DNA from: Heloderma charlesbogerti
Taxonomy: Eukaryota; Chordata; Lepidosauria; Squamata; Helodermatidae
NCBI GenBank assembly: GCA_026122225.1
Contig: JANEZZ010002659.1
Location: forward strand, 186,001 to 250,000
DNA: 64,000 nucleotides
Reading direction: 5' to 3'
The notes beneath the pieces were generated by a model. That model was not told the DNA's origin. It was given only the letters and a program-made list of their open reading frames with translations, and did no database searches. The position numbers were made by a program, and so were the translations under genes. Shown piece by piece: positions 51,115-60,481 of this stretch (position 1 is the first letter of the stretch; each line of letters starts with the position of its first letter).

Positions 51115-51863
51115 TAGGGATGTTAGAGAATTCTGCCACGGATCCCAGGGGGGCCGAATTCCAGTGAATTTGGCCCCCTGGAATCTGTGGCGGAATGGAG
51201 CAACCCGCCCCATCACCCTGCGAAAGCCCTGTGAAACGGAGCCTACCTGGCTGCAGCTCCGGCGGCGGCTTCGGCTCTGGCAGTGGCTCCGGCGGCTCCA
51301 GCTGCTGCCGGGCTGCTGCGGACACAAATGGCGTCCTGAGTAGGGGACGCCATTTGCGTCCCTATGGTAGCCCATGATAGGCTATGTAAATATTTACGTA
51401 GCCTATCACAGCTAAAGCAGGGACGCAAATGGCATCCTCTATGCCATTTGTGTTCCCGTTTTCTCCGTGATAGGCTACGTAAATATTTACGTAGCCTATG
51501 ACAGCTAAAGTGCAAATGGTGTCCCCTACGCCATTTGCGTTCCCGCTTTAGCCATGATAGGCTACATAAATATTTACGTAGCCTATCACGGGCTGCCATA
51601 GGGATGCAAACGGCGTCCCCTACTCAGGATGCCATTTGCGTCCACAGCAGTCCGGCAGCGGCGGGAGGCCCCGCTGTGGATTGGGCCGGCCGGTGGCTCC
51701 GCAGCCTGGCCGCGGAGCGGAGCTAGCCGGGCAGGATTCCGGGGGGGGGAGGAACGGATCGCCTTCCCCCCCCCGCCGAGGATTTCGGGGGGAGGGACAG
51801 AGCGCCTCCCCCCCACCGCGGATGCCTTTGGATGAAACCAGGTAAGTGTTTCGTACATCCCTA
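51115..51863 (-). mobile_element. hAT-like MITE family P, copy 9, inside BovB
   Basis: Termini TAGGGATGTTAGAGAATTC and GTTTCGTACATCCCTA are flanked by atctgagg (51107-51114) and atctgagc (51864-51871), matching at seven of eight positions. The uninterrupted BovB sequence at this point, in copy A, contains exactly one atctgagc on the matching strand, so the empty site is known. Hairpins: GATAGGCTATG (51375-51409), GATAGGCTACG with an AAATATTT centre (51469-51502) and GATAGGCTACA (51557-51590), alternating with 'aaatggcgtcc'-type stems. Confidence 0.92.
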
Positions 51864-52283
51864 ATCTGAGCCACAGTCAGCTCCAGGTCTTGTTTTTACT
51901 GACTGTATAGAGCTTCTCCATCTTTGGCTTCAAAGTACATAATCAATCTGATTTCGATATTGACCATCTGGTGATGTCCATGTGTAGAGCCGCCTCTTGT
52001 GCTGTTGGAAAAGAGTGTTTGCTATGATCAGCGTGTTCTCTTGGCAAAACTCTATTAGCCTTTGTCCTGCTTCATTTTGTACACCAAGGCCATGCTTGCC
52101 TGTTATCCCGGTGATTTCTTGACTTCCTACTTTAGCATTCCAATCCTCTATGATGAAGCGGACATCTTTTTTTGGTGTTAGTTCTAGAAGGTCTTCATAG
52201 AACCGATCAACCTCAGCTTCTTCGGCCTCAGTGGTTGGGGCATAGATTTGAATTACTGTGATGTTGAATTGTTTGCCTTGGAT

Positions 52284-52871
52284 TCATACTGAGATCATTC
52301 TATCGTTTTTGAGATTGTACCCCAGTACTGCTTTCCCCACCCTTTTGTTGACTATGAGTGCTACTCCATTTCTTCTAAGGGATTCTTGCCCACAGTAGTA
52401 GATATGATGGTCACCTGAATTAAATTCGCCCATGCCTGTCCATTTTAGTTCGCTGATTCCCAAGATGTCGATGTTCAATCTTGCCATCTCATGTTTGACC
52501 ACCTCCAGCTTACCTTGATTCATTGATCTGACATTCCAGGTTCCTAAACAATATTGTTCTTTACAGCATCGGACTTTCTTTTCACCACCAGACACATCCA
52601 CAGCTGAGTGTCCTTTCGGCTTTGGCCCAGCCGCTTCATTCTTTCCGGCGCTACTTGGAAATTCCCTCTGGTCTTCCCCAGTAGTATATTGGACACCTTC
52701 CAACCTGAGGGGCTCATCTTCCAGCGTCATCTCTTTTAGCCTTGTGATACGTTCCATGGGGTTTTCTTGGCAGGAATACTGGAGTGGGTTGCCATTTCCT
52801 TCTCCAGTGGACCACATTTTGTCAGAACTCTCTGCCATGACCTGTCCATCTTGGGCGGCCCTGCATGGCAT
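52284..52871 (-). pseudogene. BovB N-terminal region and start of endonuclease, copy B
   Basis: About 195 residues from MPCRAAQDGQVMAESS through GTWNVRSMNQGKLE and ISELKWTGMG to NDRMISV. The first two apurinic-endonuclease motifs (the N of WNVRS and the E of SELKW) are present. The frame then ends at a TGA where copy A has CGA, a CpG-to-TpG type change. The rest of the endonuclease (51872-52283) continues in decayed form before the MITE. Confidence 0.9.
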
Positions 52872-52927
52872 AGTTTATGGCTTCACTAAGTTATGCAAGC
52901 CCCTTCGCCACAACAAGGCAGTGATCC

Positions 52928-53344
52928 ATGAAGGGGAAATTCATGAAGGGGAAATTCATTAAAAATGCTATAAATTAATAAATAATATTCTGCCTTCCTG
53001 TGCCAAATGCCTACTTTGGGCAGTTTATAGGATAAAAGCTAAGATAACAAAGGCAAGCTAAAATACAATTCTAATATCAGAAAAATCCATCGCGGCAATA
53101 AAACACACCCAGAACAGAGGATACCTGAAAAGTGGCATTTGCTTTGCTGGAAAAAGAACAATGAGAAAAGCTTTTAGGTAGCGGAATTTTCATGGCTCTG
53201 GTTACAGAATTTTCATGGCTCACAATGTGGATTACCTTGACACAGAATTTCTGGGCAGTTTAAAAGAAAATAAAAATATATCCAGAGTATCTCAAGCTTT
53301 GATACTATGTAGTCCAAGCAAGTGGCATAATGACTAAGATTTGT
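52928..53344. other. Spacer between head-to-head BovB copies
   Basis: It contains a duplicated 'atgaaggggaaattc' (52928-52959) and an L2-like A-rich fragment (about 52985-53170: 'tgccttcctgtgccaaatgc', 'gataaaagctaagataacaa'). Confidence 0.55.
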
Positions 53345-53399
53345 GATCACTGCCTTGTTGTGGCGAAGGGGCTTGCGTAACTCAGTGAAGCCATAAGCT

Positions 53400-54989
53400 A
53401 TGCCATGCAGGGCCACCCAAGACGGACAGGTCATGGCAGAGAGTTCTGACAAAATGTGGTCCACTGGAGAAGGAAATGGCAACCCACTCCAGTATTCCTG
53501 CCAAGAAAACCCCATGGAACGTATCACAAGGCTAAAAGATATGACGCCGGAAGATGAGCCCCTCAGGTCGGAAGGTGTCCAATATGCTACTGGGGAAGAG
53601 CAGAGGGTATTTCCAAGTAGCGCCAGAAAGAGTGAAGCGGCTGGGCCAAACCCGAAAGGACACTCAGCTGTGGATGTGTCTGGCGGTGAAAAGAAAATCC
53701 GATGCTGTAAAGAACAATATTGTTTAGGAACCTGGAATGTCAGATCAATGAATCAAGGTAAGCTGGAGGTGGTCAAACATGAGATGGCAAGATTGAACAT
53801 CGACATCTTGGGAATCAGCGAACTAAAATGGACAGGCATGGGCGAATTTAATTCAGGTGACCATCATATCTACTATTGTGGGCAAGAATCCGTTAGAAGA
53901 AATGGAGTAGCACTCATAGTCAACAAAAGGGTGGGAAAAGCAGTACTGGGGTACAATCTTAAAAATGATAGAATGATCTCAGTACGAATTCAAGGCAAAC
54001 CATTCAACATCACAGTAATTCAGGTCTATGCCCCAACCACTGAGGCCGAAGAAGCTGAGGTTGATCGGTTCTATGAAGACCTACAACACCTTCTAGAACT
54101 AACACCAAAAAAAGATGTCCTCTTTATCATAGGGGATTGGAATGCTAAAGTAGGAAGTCAAGAAATCACCGGGATAACAGGCAGGCATGCCCTTGGTGGA
54201 CAAAATGAAGCAGGACAAAAGCTAATAGAGTTTTGCCAAGAGAACATGCTGATCATAGCAAACACTCTTTTCCAACAGCACAAGAGGCGACTCTACACAT
54301 GGACGTCACCAGATGGTCACTATCGAAATCAGATTGATTATGTCCTTTGCAGCCAAAGATGGAGAAGCTCCATACAGTCAGTCAAAACAAGACCTGGAGC
54401 TGACTGTGGCTCAGATCATGAGCTGCTTCTTGCAAAATTTCGGCTTAAATTGAAGAACGTCGGGAAAACCACTAAACCGTTCAGGTATGACCTAAATCAT
54501 ATCCCTGATGAATATACAGTGGAGGTGAGGAATAGATTTCAGGGATTAGACCTGATAGACAGAGTGCCTGAGGAACTATGGACGGAGGTCCGTAACATTG
54601 TTCAGGAGGCAGCAACGAAATCCGTCCCAAAGAAAAAGAAATGTAAGAAAGCCAAGTGGCTGTCAGATGAGGCTTTACAAGTAGCTCACGAAAGAAGGGA
54701 AGCGAAAAGCAAGGGAGAAAGGGGAAGATATACCCAACTGAATGCAGAGTTCCAGAGAATAGCAAGGAGAGACAAGAAGGCCTTCTTAAATGAACAATGC
54801 AAAGAAATCGAGGAAAACAACAGAATGGGAAAGACTAGAGATCTCTTCAAGAAAATTGGAGATCTCAAGGGAACGTTTTGTGCAAAGACGGGCATGATAA
54901 AGGACAAAGAAGGCAGGGACCTAACAGAAGCAGATGAGATTAAGAAGAGGTGGCAAGAATACAAGAAGAACTATACAGGAAAGATCTGA
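53400..54989 (+). pseudogene. BovB N-terminal and AP-endonuclease region, copy A
   Basis: An open frame of 529 residues begins at the first ATG of the family (MPCRATQDGQ). An apurinic-type endonuclease spans about residues 105-350, with all key residues visible: N113 (WNVRS), E141 (SELKW), Y210 (QVYAPT), D246 and N248 (GDWNAKVG), and S338-D339-H340 (GSDHELL). In the element this domain nicks target DNA. A basic linker (PKKKKCKKAKW near 420) follows. It ends at TGA 54987-54989 because of a one-base shift shared with copies B and C; the family frame continues from about 54950 in the next frame. It belongs to the retrotransposon, not a host gene. Confidence 0.93.
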
Positions 54990-56542
54990 ATGTCCCTGAT
55001 AGCCATGATAGTGCGGTCACTGAACTGGAGCCGGACATCCTAGAGGGTGAAGTCAAGTGGGCCTTAGGAAGCATTGCTAACAACAAAGCTAGAGGAGATG
55101 ACAGTATTCCAGCTGAGCTATTTGAGATCCTAAAAGATGATGCTGTTAAAGTGCTGCACTCAATATGCCAACACATTTGGAACACTCAACAGTGGCCACA
55201 AGACTGGAAAAGGTCAGTTTACATTCCAATTCCAAAGAAGGGCAACGCCAAAGAGTGTTCAAACTAACACACCATTGCGCTCATTTCACATGCCAGCAAG
55301 GTGATGCTCAAAATCCTACAAGCTAGGCTTCAGCAGTATGCGAACCGAGAACTACCGGAAGTACAAGCTGGGTTTAGAAGAGGCAGAGGAACTAGAGATC
55401 AAATCGCCAACATTCGCTGCATCATGGAGAAAGCAAGAGAATTCCAGAAAAACGTCTATTTCTGCTTCATTGACTACGCTAAAGCCTTTGATTGTGTGGA
55501 TCACAACAAACTGTGGCAAATTCTGAAAGAGATGGGAGTACCAGACCACCTTACCTGTCTCCTGAGAAACCTGTACGAGGGTCAAGAAGCAACAGTAAGA
55601 ACCACACATGGAACAACCGAGTGGTTCAAAATTGGGAAAGGAGTACGACAAGGCTGCATATTGTCACCCTGCTTATTTAACTTATATGCAGAGTACATCA
55701 TGAGAAATGCTGGGTTGGATGAATCAGAGGTTGGAATTAAGATTGCCGGGAGAATTATCAACAACCTCCGATATGCAGACGATACCACCCTAATGGCAGA
55801 AAGCGAAGAGGATCTCAAGAGCCTCTTGTTGAGGGTGAAAGAGGAGAGTGCAAAAGCTGGTTTGAAACTCAACATTAAAAAAACTAAGATCATGGCATCT
55901 GGCCCCATCACTTCCTGGCATATAGAAGGGGAAGAAATGGAAGCAGTGACAGATTTTACTTTCTTGGGCTCCAAGATCACCGCAGGCGGTGACTGTAGCC
56001 ATGAAATTAAAAGACGCTTGCTCCTTGGGAGGAAAGCTATGGCCAACCTAGACAGCATAGTAAGAAGCAGAGACATCACCTTGCCGACAATGGTCCGTCT
56101 AATCAAAGCTATGGTTTTCCCAGTAGTAATGTATGGCTGTGAGAGCTGGACTATAAGGAAGGCTGAGCGCCGAAGAATTGATGCTTTCGAACTGTGGTGC
56201 TGGAGAAGACTCTTACGAGTCCCCTGGACTGCAAGGAGGTCAAATCAGTCCATCCTAAAGGAAATCAACCCTGAGTGCTCATTGGAAGGACAGATAATGA
56301 AGCTGAAGCTCCAATATTTTGGCCACCTAATGCGAAGAGAAAACTCCCTGGAAAAGACCCTGATGCTGGGAAAGACTGAAGGCAAAAGGAGAAGGGGACG
56401 GCAGAGGATGAGATGGCTAGATAGCATCACGGATGCAATGAATATGAACTTGAGCACGCTCCAGGAGAGAACGCAGGACAGGAAGGCCTGGCGTGCTATG
56501 GTCCATGGGGTCACGAAGAGTCGGACACGACTGAACGACTGA
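54950..56542 (+). pseudogene. BovB reverse transcriptase and C-terminal region, copy A
   Basis: The frame runs from EELYRKDLNVPDSH through EPDILEGEVKWALGSIANNK to a TAA at 55265-55267, where copy C has a TAC (SNYRT). It then continues in the same frame to 56542. After the stop: an FIDYAKAFDCVDHNK motif, GVRQGCILSPCLFNLYAEY, the catalytic RYADDTTLMAE box (55770-55802), LKLNIKKTKIM, and the RTE C-terminus KLQYFGHLMRRENSLEKTLM ending HGVTKSRTRLND. The stretch after the stop is 413 residues by its first in-frame start. With one internal stop it cannot make a full enzyme. Confidence 0.92.
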
Positions 56543-56557
56543 ACAACAACAACAACG

Positions 56558-57342
56558 AAAGGAGAGAAAAAAAAAGATGAACCTAAGAGTACATTTTTTT
56601 TACCACAGGCTCATGAAAAGCAGCTAGTCCCTATGAGGCAGTGGGTGGGGGGAACACAGCTCATTGTGGTCCACGTTTCCATCCTGAAAAACGCACACAA
56701 AACCCCCCACATATGTTTGCAATATGCATAGTTCTGCTTTCTGGCTACTAAGTACCAATTAGATATTTCCTTAGGAAGCAATGGAAATATCCCTTTGCTA
56801 CTGGAACTTATTGAAATGGGAAGTTTATAAAAAATATTATTACACTAAAGACTGTCTCAGTAACAGCCCATCCATGGGGGAGCATTAACACTCTAGAATG
56901 CATGCCAGGGTGTGTGTGTGTTTTCCAGCTTGAGATATTTTCTTGCATTTGTTAATGGGGCACTGGGGGCATCTATTATGTATGGGGCATATATTTCTTA
57001 CCTCCATCAAGCAATGTTGTTGTCTTAAAATTACTCTCCATACTAAAAGGGGGGGAGAAAGAGAAGAGAAAGATCGTTGTACTTCTAATAGTCCCAAGGC
57101 ATTGCAGTGCGAGAAATTGCAACATCACATTCCAAGATCCGGACTGGACCCTCAGATTGCTGAGCACCTAAGAGCTACCTCACTAGATGAGATGTGTGAT
57201 GTGGCTCCAGGCCATCATTACTGGTCCCAGAATGTGAACTTGGCCTGCATCTAACGCTCAGCTGCTTTACGCAATGAGTGCCATTTACTGGCAAACCTCC
57301 CAGCCTATTGACTTGAATACTGCAACAGCAGCGCCCAAGGCC
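56558..57342. other. Unassigned sequence
   Basis: No gene or repeat family is recognised. Confidence 0.4.
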
Positions 57343-57425
57343 AGGTGTGGGAAACTTGTGGCCCTCCAGAGGGATGATGGGAGCTGTAGGCCAAAACATT
57401 GGGAGAGCCACAAGATGTCCACACC
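57343..57425. mobile_element. hAT-like MITE family N-type fragment
   Basis: 'caggtgtgggaaacttgtgg', 'ccctccagagggatgatggg' and 'gagccacaagatgtccacac' give inverted ends of the CAGGGGTGGG type. No duplication was resolved. Confidence 0.6.
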
Positions 57426-57434
57426 TACCCTAAG

Positions 57435-57815
57435 CACGGGAGGGGAACCTCAGCCTCTGGGGCCGAATATAGCCATTCTGGGGTACCCATCTGGTCCTCC
57501 CAGGTTCTCTAGATAGCTGCGTTCCCTTCCCTGGCTATACCCTCCCCCATCTCAACTACTGATCATTTGATGTTTCTTGGGGACCACATTCCAATGGTGG
57601 GTGGACCTGAAGGCGAAAGAGGCAAGACTAAAGGCAAAAGGAGTGGGGCCAAAAAAAGTCTTAGGAGAGGCACTTTAGAATGGGGTGGGGGTGCACAAAA
57701 GCCAGGAAACTACCAAACAGTTGGTGGCTGGGGGAAAGGTGGCAGGGCCATCTGGAGAACCCTGGGGAGGGGGGCATATTTGGCCCCTGGGGTTGAAGTT
57801 CTGCATCCCTGTCTT
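57435..57815. mobile_element. hAT-like MITE, CAGGGGAGGGGAACC type
   Basis: The left 'cgggaggggaacctcagcct' and the right 'ggttgaagttctgcatccct' are inverted relatives of one terminus, and 'ctggggccgaatatagcc' pairs with 'catatttggcccctgg'. No target duplication was resolved. Confidence 0.6.
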
Positions 57816-58059
57816 AGACTCTTAAGAATTTCATAACTCAAAAAATAAGCAAGGTACCTTCCATTAAAAAAAAAAGAGGGGGGGGAGCTTGGTTAGCAGA
57901 GCAGCTTCCAAAGTGAGCCAAGGGGAGCTTGCTCATGACTTGAATATGTTATAAAAAGATATACGCTGTATGTATGTATGTATGTATATAAAAGCTGTGT
58001 CTCCCTCCTTTCTGTTATGCTGACCTTCTAGGTCTGCTTATGACTCCATCAACACAATA
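57816..58059. other. Unassigned, with small tandem repeats
   Basis: G-rich and A-rich runs near 57865-57890 and a (TATG)n run at about 57967-57990. Confidence 0.5.
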
Positions 58060-58400
58060 AATGATAACAAAAGTACAATGTTGACAGTCAACAACATACT
58101 AAAAACAAGCTGAACCATGCAGTGAAAGGCGGTGCAAATCCTGATAAAAAACATTGTTACAGCCAATCACTATTAATAGCAAATTAATGACAAACAGGAC
58201 GTACTTCACCTGATGCCTAAAAAATGGTAACAATGGCAAAATTGCCAGAATAGGAAATTCCATAACCTGCGTAACAGCCACCACAGAAAAAGCTCTCTAC
58301 CCACCTAACCTCTGAAGATAAGGGCATCCAGAGAAGGACCTCAGATGCACAGGTGGGCTAGAGAAGGCTGTCCTTCAGAGCTCCTGGTCCCAGACGTCAA
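58060..58400 (-). mobile_element. L2-like LINE 3' fragment
   Basis: Reversed L2 layout: A-rich 3' UTR, then 'ataggaaattccataacctg', 'cagccaccacagaaaaagct' (a decayed LWNSLP-type zone). Confidence 0.6.
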
Positions 58401-58660
58401 CTACAGGTAAGCACAGCCATATGTGCATACCAAGGGTAGCACACTATCCCTCAGAATTTTCATACTGGCATTTAATCCCTTAGCCACCGCACAGCCAATG
58501 TTAAACCTGCTTTTCAAAGGTGGAGCCTGCAACTAAATGTTGTAGCATGGCTGCTGTTCAGAGTGTCGGCCACCGTATTCAATTCCTCCCCCAGCCATTG
58601 CCATTTGCCCCCCATTTTTCCCCCCAATAGTCAGTCAACATACTCAGTTCTCAATGGGCT
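58401..58660. other. Unassigned sequence
   Basis: No feature is recognised. Confidence 0.4.
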
Positions 58661-58784
58661 GTTTGGGGTTTTAAAAATTTATTTATTGGATTTATACACA
58701 GCCGTTCCACTAAAATAAAGGAATAAAAAATAAAAAAAAACTGGTGCTCAAGGTGGCTAACAGTCATAAAACCAAGATTAAAAT
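58661..58784 (-). repeat. L2-like 3' tail fragment
   Basis: 'ttatttattggatttataca' and 'ctggtgctcaaggtggctaa' are the reversed 3' end of an L2-type repeat. Confidence 0.6.
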
Positions 58785-58873
58785 TTGTTGTTGTTCAGTC
58801 GTGTCCGACTCTTCGTGACCCCATGGACCATAGCACGCCAGGCCTTCCTGTCCTGCGCTCTCTCCCAGAGTGT

Positions 58874-59341
58874 CTAGGTTCTTACTATGCTGTCTAGGTT
58901 TGCCATAGCTTTCCTCCCAAGGAGCAAGCATCTTTTAATTTCATGGCTACAGTCACTGTCTGCGGTGATCTTGGAGCCCAAGAAAATAACATCTGTCACA
59001 GCTTCCATTTCTTCCCCTTCTATATGCCAGGAAATGATGGGGCCAGATGCCATGATCTTAGTTTTTTTAATGTTGAGTTTCAAACCAGCTTTTGCACTCT
59101 CCTCTTTCACCCTCAACAAGAGGCTCTTGAGATCCTCTTCGCTTTCTGCCATTAGGGTGGTATCGTCTGCATATCGGAGGTTGTTGATAATTCTCCTGGC
59201 AATCTTAATTCTGACCTGTGAGTCATCCAGCCCGGCGTTTCTCATGATGTACTCTGCATATAAGTTAAATAAGCAGGGTGACAATATGCAGCCTTGTCGT
59301 ACTCCTTTCCCAATTTTGAACCACTCAGTTAGTTGTTCCAT
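58874..59341 (-). pseudogene. BovB reverse transcriptase palm, copy C
   Basis: 155 residues with KGVRQGCILSPCLFNLYAEY, RYADDTTLMAE (YADD intact) and LKLNIKKTKIMASG, ending where the internal deletion starts. A short insertion near 59333 (extra TTAG) breaks the frame upstream. Confidence 0.9.
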
Positions 59342-59589
59342 GTCTGGTTCTTACTGTTGCTTCTTGACCCTCATACAGGTTTCTCAGCAGACAGGTAAAG
59401 TGGTCTGGTAGTCCCAGACTCTTTAAGAATTTTCCACAGTTTGTTGTGATCCACACAATCAAAGGCCTTAGCATAGTCAATGAAGCAGAAATATACATTT
59501 TTCTGGAATTCTCTTGCTTTCTTCATGATCCAGCGAATGTTGGCGATTCGATCTCTAGTTCCTCTGCCTCTTCGAAACCCAGCTTGTAC

Positions 59590-60000
59590 TTACAGTAGTT
59601 CTCGGTTTGCATACTGCTGAAGCCTAGCTTGTAGGATTTTGAGCATCACCTTGCTGGCATGTGAAATGAGCGCAATGGTGCGGTAGTTTGAACAGTCTTT
59701 GGCGTTGTCCTTCTTTGGAATTGGAATGTAAACTGACCTTTTCCAGTCTTGTGGCCACTGTTGAGTGTTCCAAATGTGTTGGCATATTGAGTGCAGCACT
59801 TTAACAGCATAGTCTTTTAGGATTTTAAATAGCTCAGCTGGAATACTGTCATCTCTGCTAGCTTTGTTGTTAGCAATGCTTCCTAAGGCCCACTTGACTT
59901 CACTCTCGAGGATGTCCGGCTCCAGTTCAGTGACCGCACTATCATGGCTATCAGGGACATTCAGATCTTTCCTGTATAGTTCTTCTTGTATTCTTTCCAC
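59590..60000 (-). pseudogene. BovB linker and finger region, copy C
   Basis: 136 residues reading EELYRKDLNVPDSHDSAVTE, WKRSVYIPIPKK and SNYRTIALISHASKVMLKI. This copy keeps the tyrosine codon that is a stop in copy A. Confidence 0.9.
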
Positions 60001-60480
60001 CTCTTCTTAATCTCATCTGCTTCTGTTAGGTCCCTGCCTTCTTTGTCCTTTATCATGCCCATCTTTGCACAAAACGTTCCCTTGAGATCTCCAATTTTCT
60101 TGAAGAGATCTCTAGTCTTTCCCATTCTGTTGTTTTCCTTGATTTCTTTGCATTGTTCATTTAAGAAGGTCTTCTTGTCTCTCCTTGCTATTCTCGGGAA
60201 CTCTGCATTCAGTTGGATATATCTTCCCCTTTCTCCCTTGCTTTTCGCTTCCCTTCTTTCCTCAGCTACTTGTAAAGCCTCATCAGACAGCCACTTGGCT
60301 TTCTTGCATTTCTTTTTCTTTGGGATGGATTGAGTTGCTGCCTCCTGAACAATGTTATGGACCTCCGTCCATAGTTCCTCAGGCACTCTGTCTATCAGGT
60401 CTAATCCCTGAAATCTATTCTTCACCTCCACTGTATATTCATAAGGGATATGATTTAGGTCATATCTGAATGGTTTAGTG
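59961..60480 (-). pseudogene. BovB post-endonuclease segment, copy C
   Basis: About 170 residues of the family (FRYDLNHIPYEYTVEVKNRF, PKKKKCKKAKWLSDEALQ) ending KKRWKEYKKNYTGKI and a stop. This is the same frame end as copies A and B. Sequence upstream of 60481 on this strand is not BovB. Confidence 0.88.
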
Positions 60481-60481
60481 G

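Larger units (their letters stand above)
49070..52927 (-). mobile_element. BovB LINE copy B, nearly full length
   Basis: This runs on the minus strand from 'gatcactgccttgttgtggc' (52927) to the terminal 'cagtcgtgtccgactcttcg' and (AAC)n tail (49070). A family P MITE is inserted at 51115-51863, and there is an internal deletion near 50975 of roughly 120 bp relative to copy A. Coding remnants are listed separately. It lies head to head with copy A across a 417-bp spacer. Confidence 0.93.
53345..56557 (+). mobile_element. BovB LINE copy A, nearly full length (about 3.2 kb)
   Basis: From 'gatcactgccttgttgtggc' at the 5' end to 'gagtcggacacgactgaacg' and an (AAC)n tail at the 3' end. This is the best preserved BovB in the window: one long frame covers the endonuclease and one covers the RT. 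Two lesions separate it from an open single frame: a one-base shift at 54950-54989 and a TAA at 55265-55267. No convincing target duplication was read. BovB is known for patchy distribution among squamates and ruminants, explained by horizontal transfer. Confidence 0.95.
58785..60481 (-). mobile_element. BovB LINE copy C, internally deleted and cut off
   Basis: From its (AAC)n tail at 58785 the copy jumps after about 90 bp from the terminal region to the segment before the C-terminus ('tgtctaggttcttactatgc'), so about 0.4 kb is deleted. It then continues through RT and linker and stops abruptly at 60481 inside the endonuclease-to-linker region. There the BovB match ends and the aberrant tract begins. 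Confidence 0.9.

Noticed and set aside
54950..54989. Classical -1 frameshift heptamer between the BovB frames
   Set aside because: No X XXY YYZ heptamer is visible in the overlap. The shift is better read as a one-base loss, though the sharing by three copies keeps the question open.
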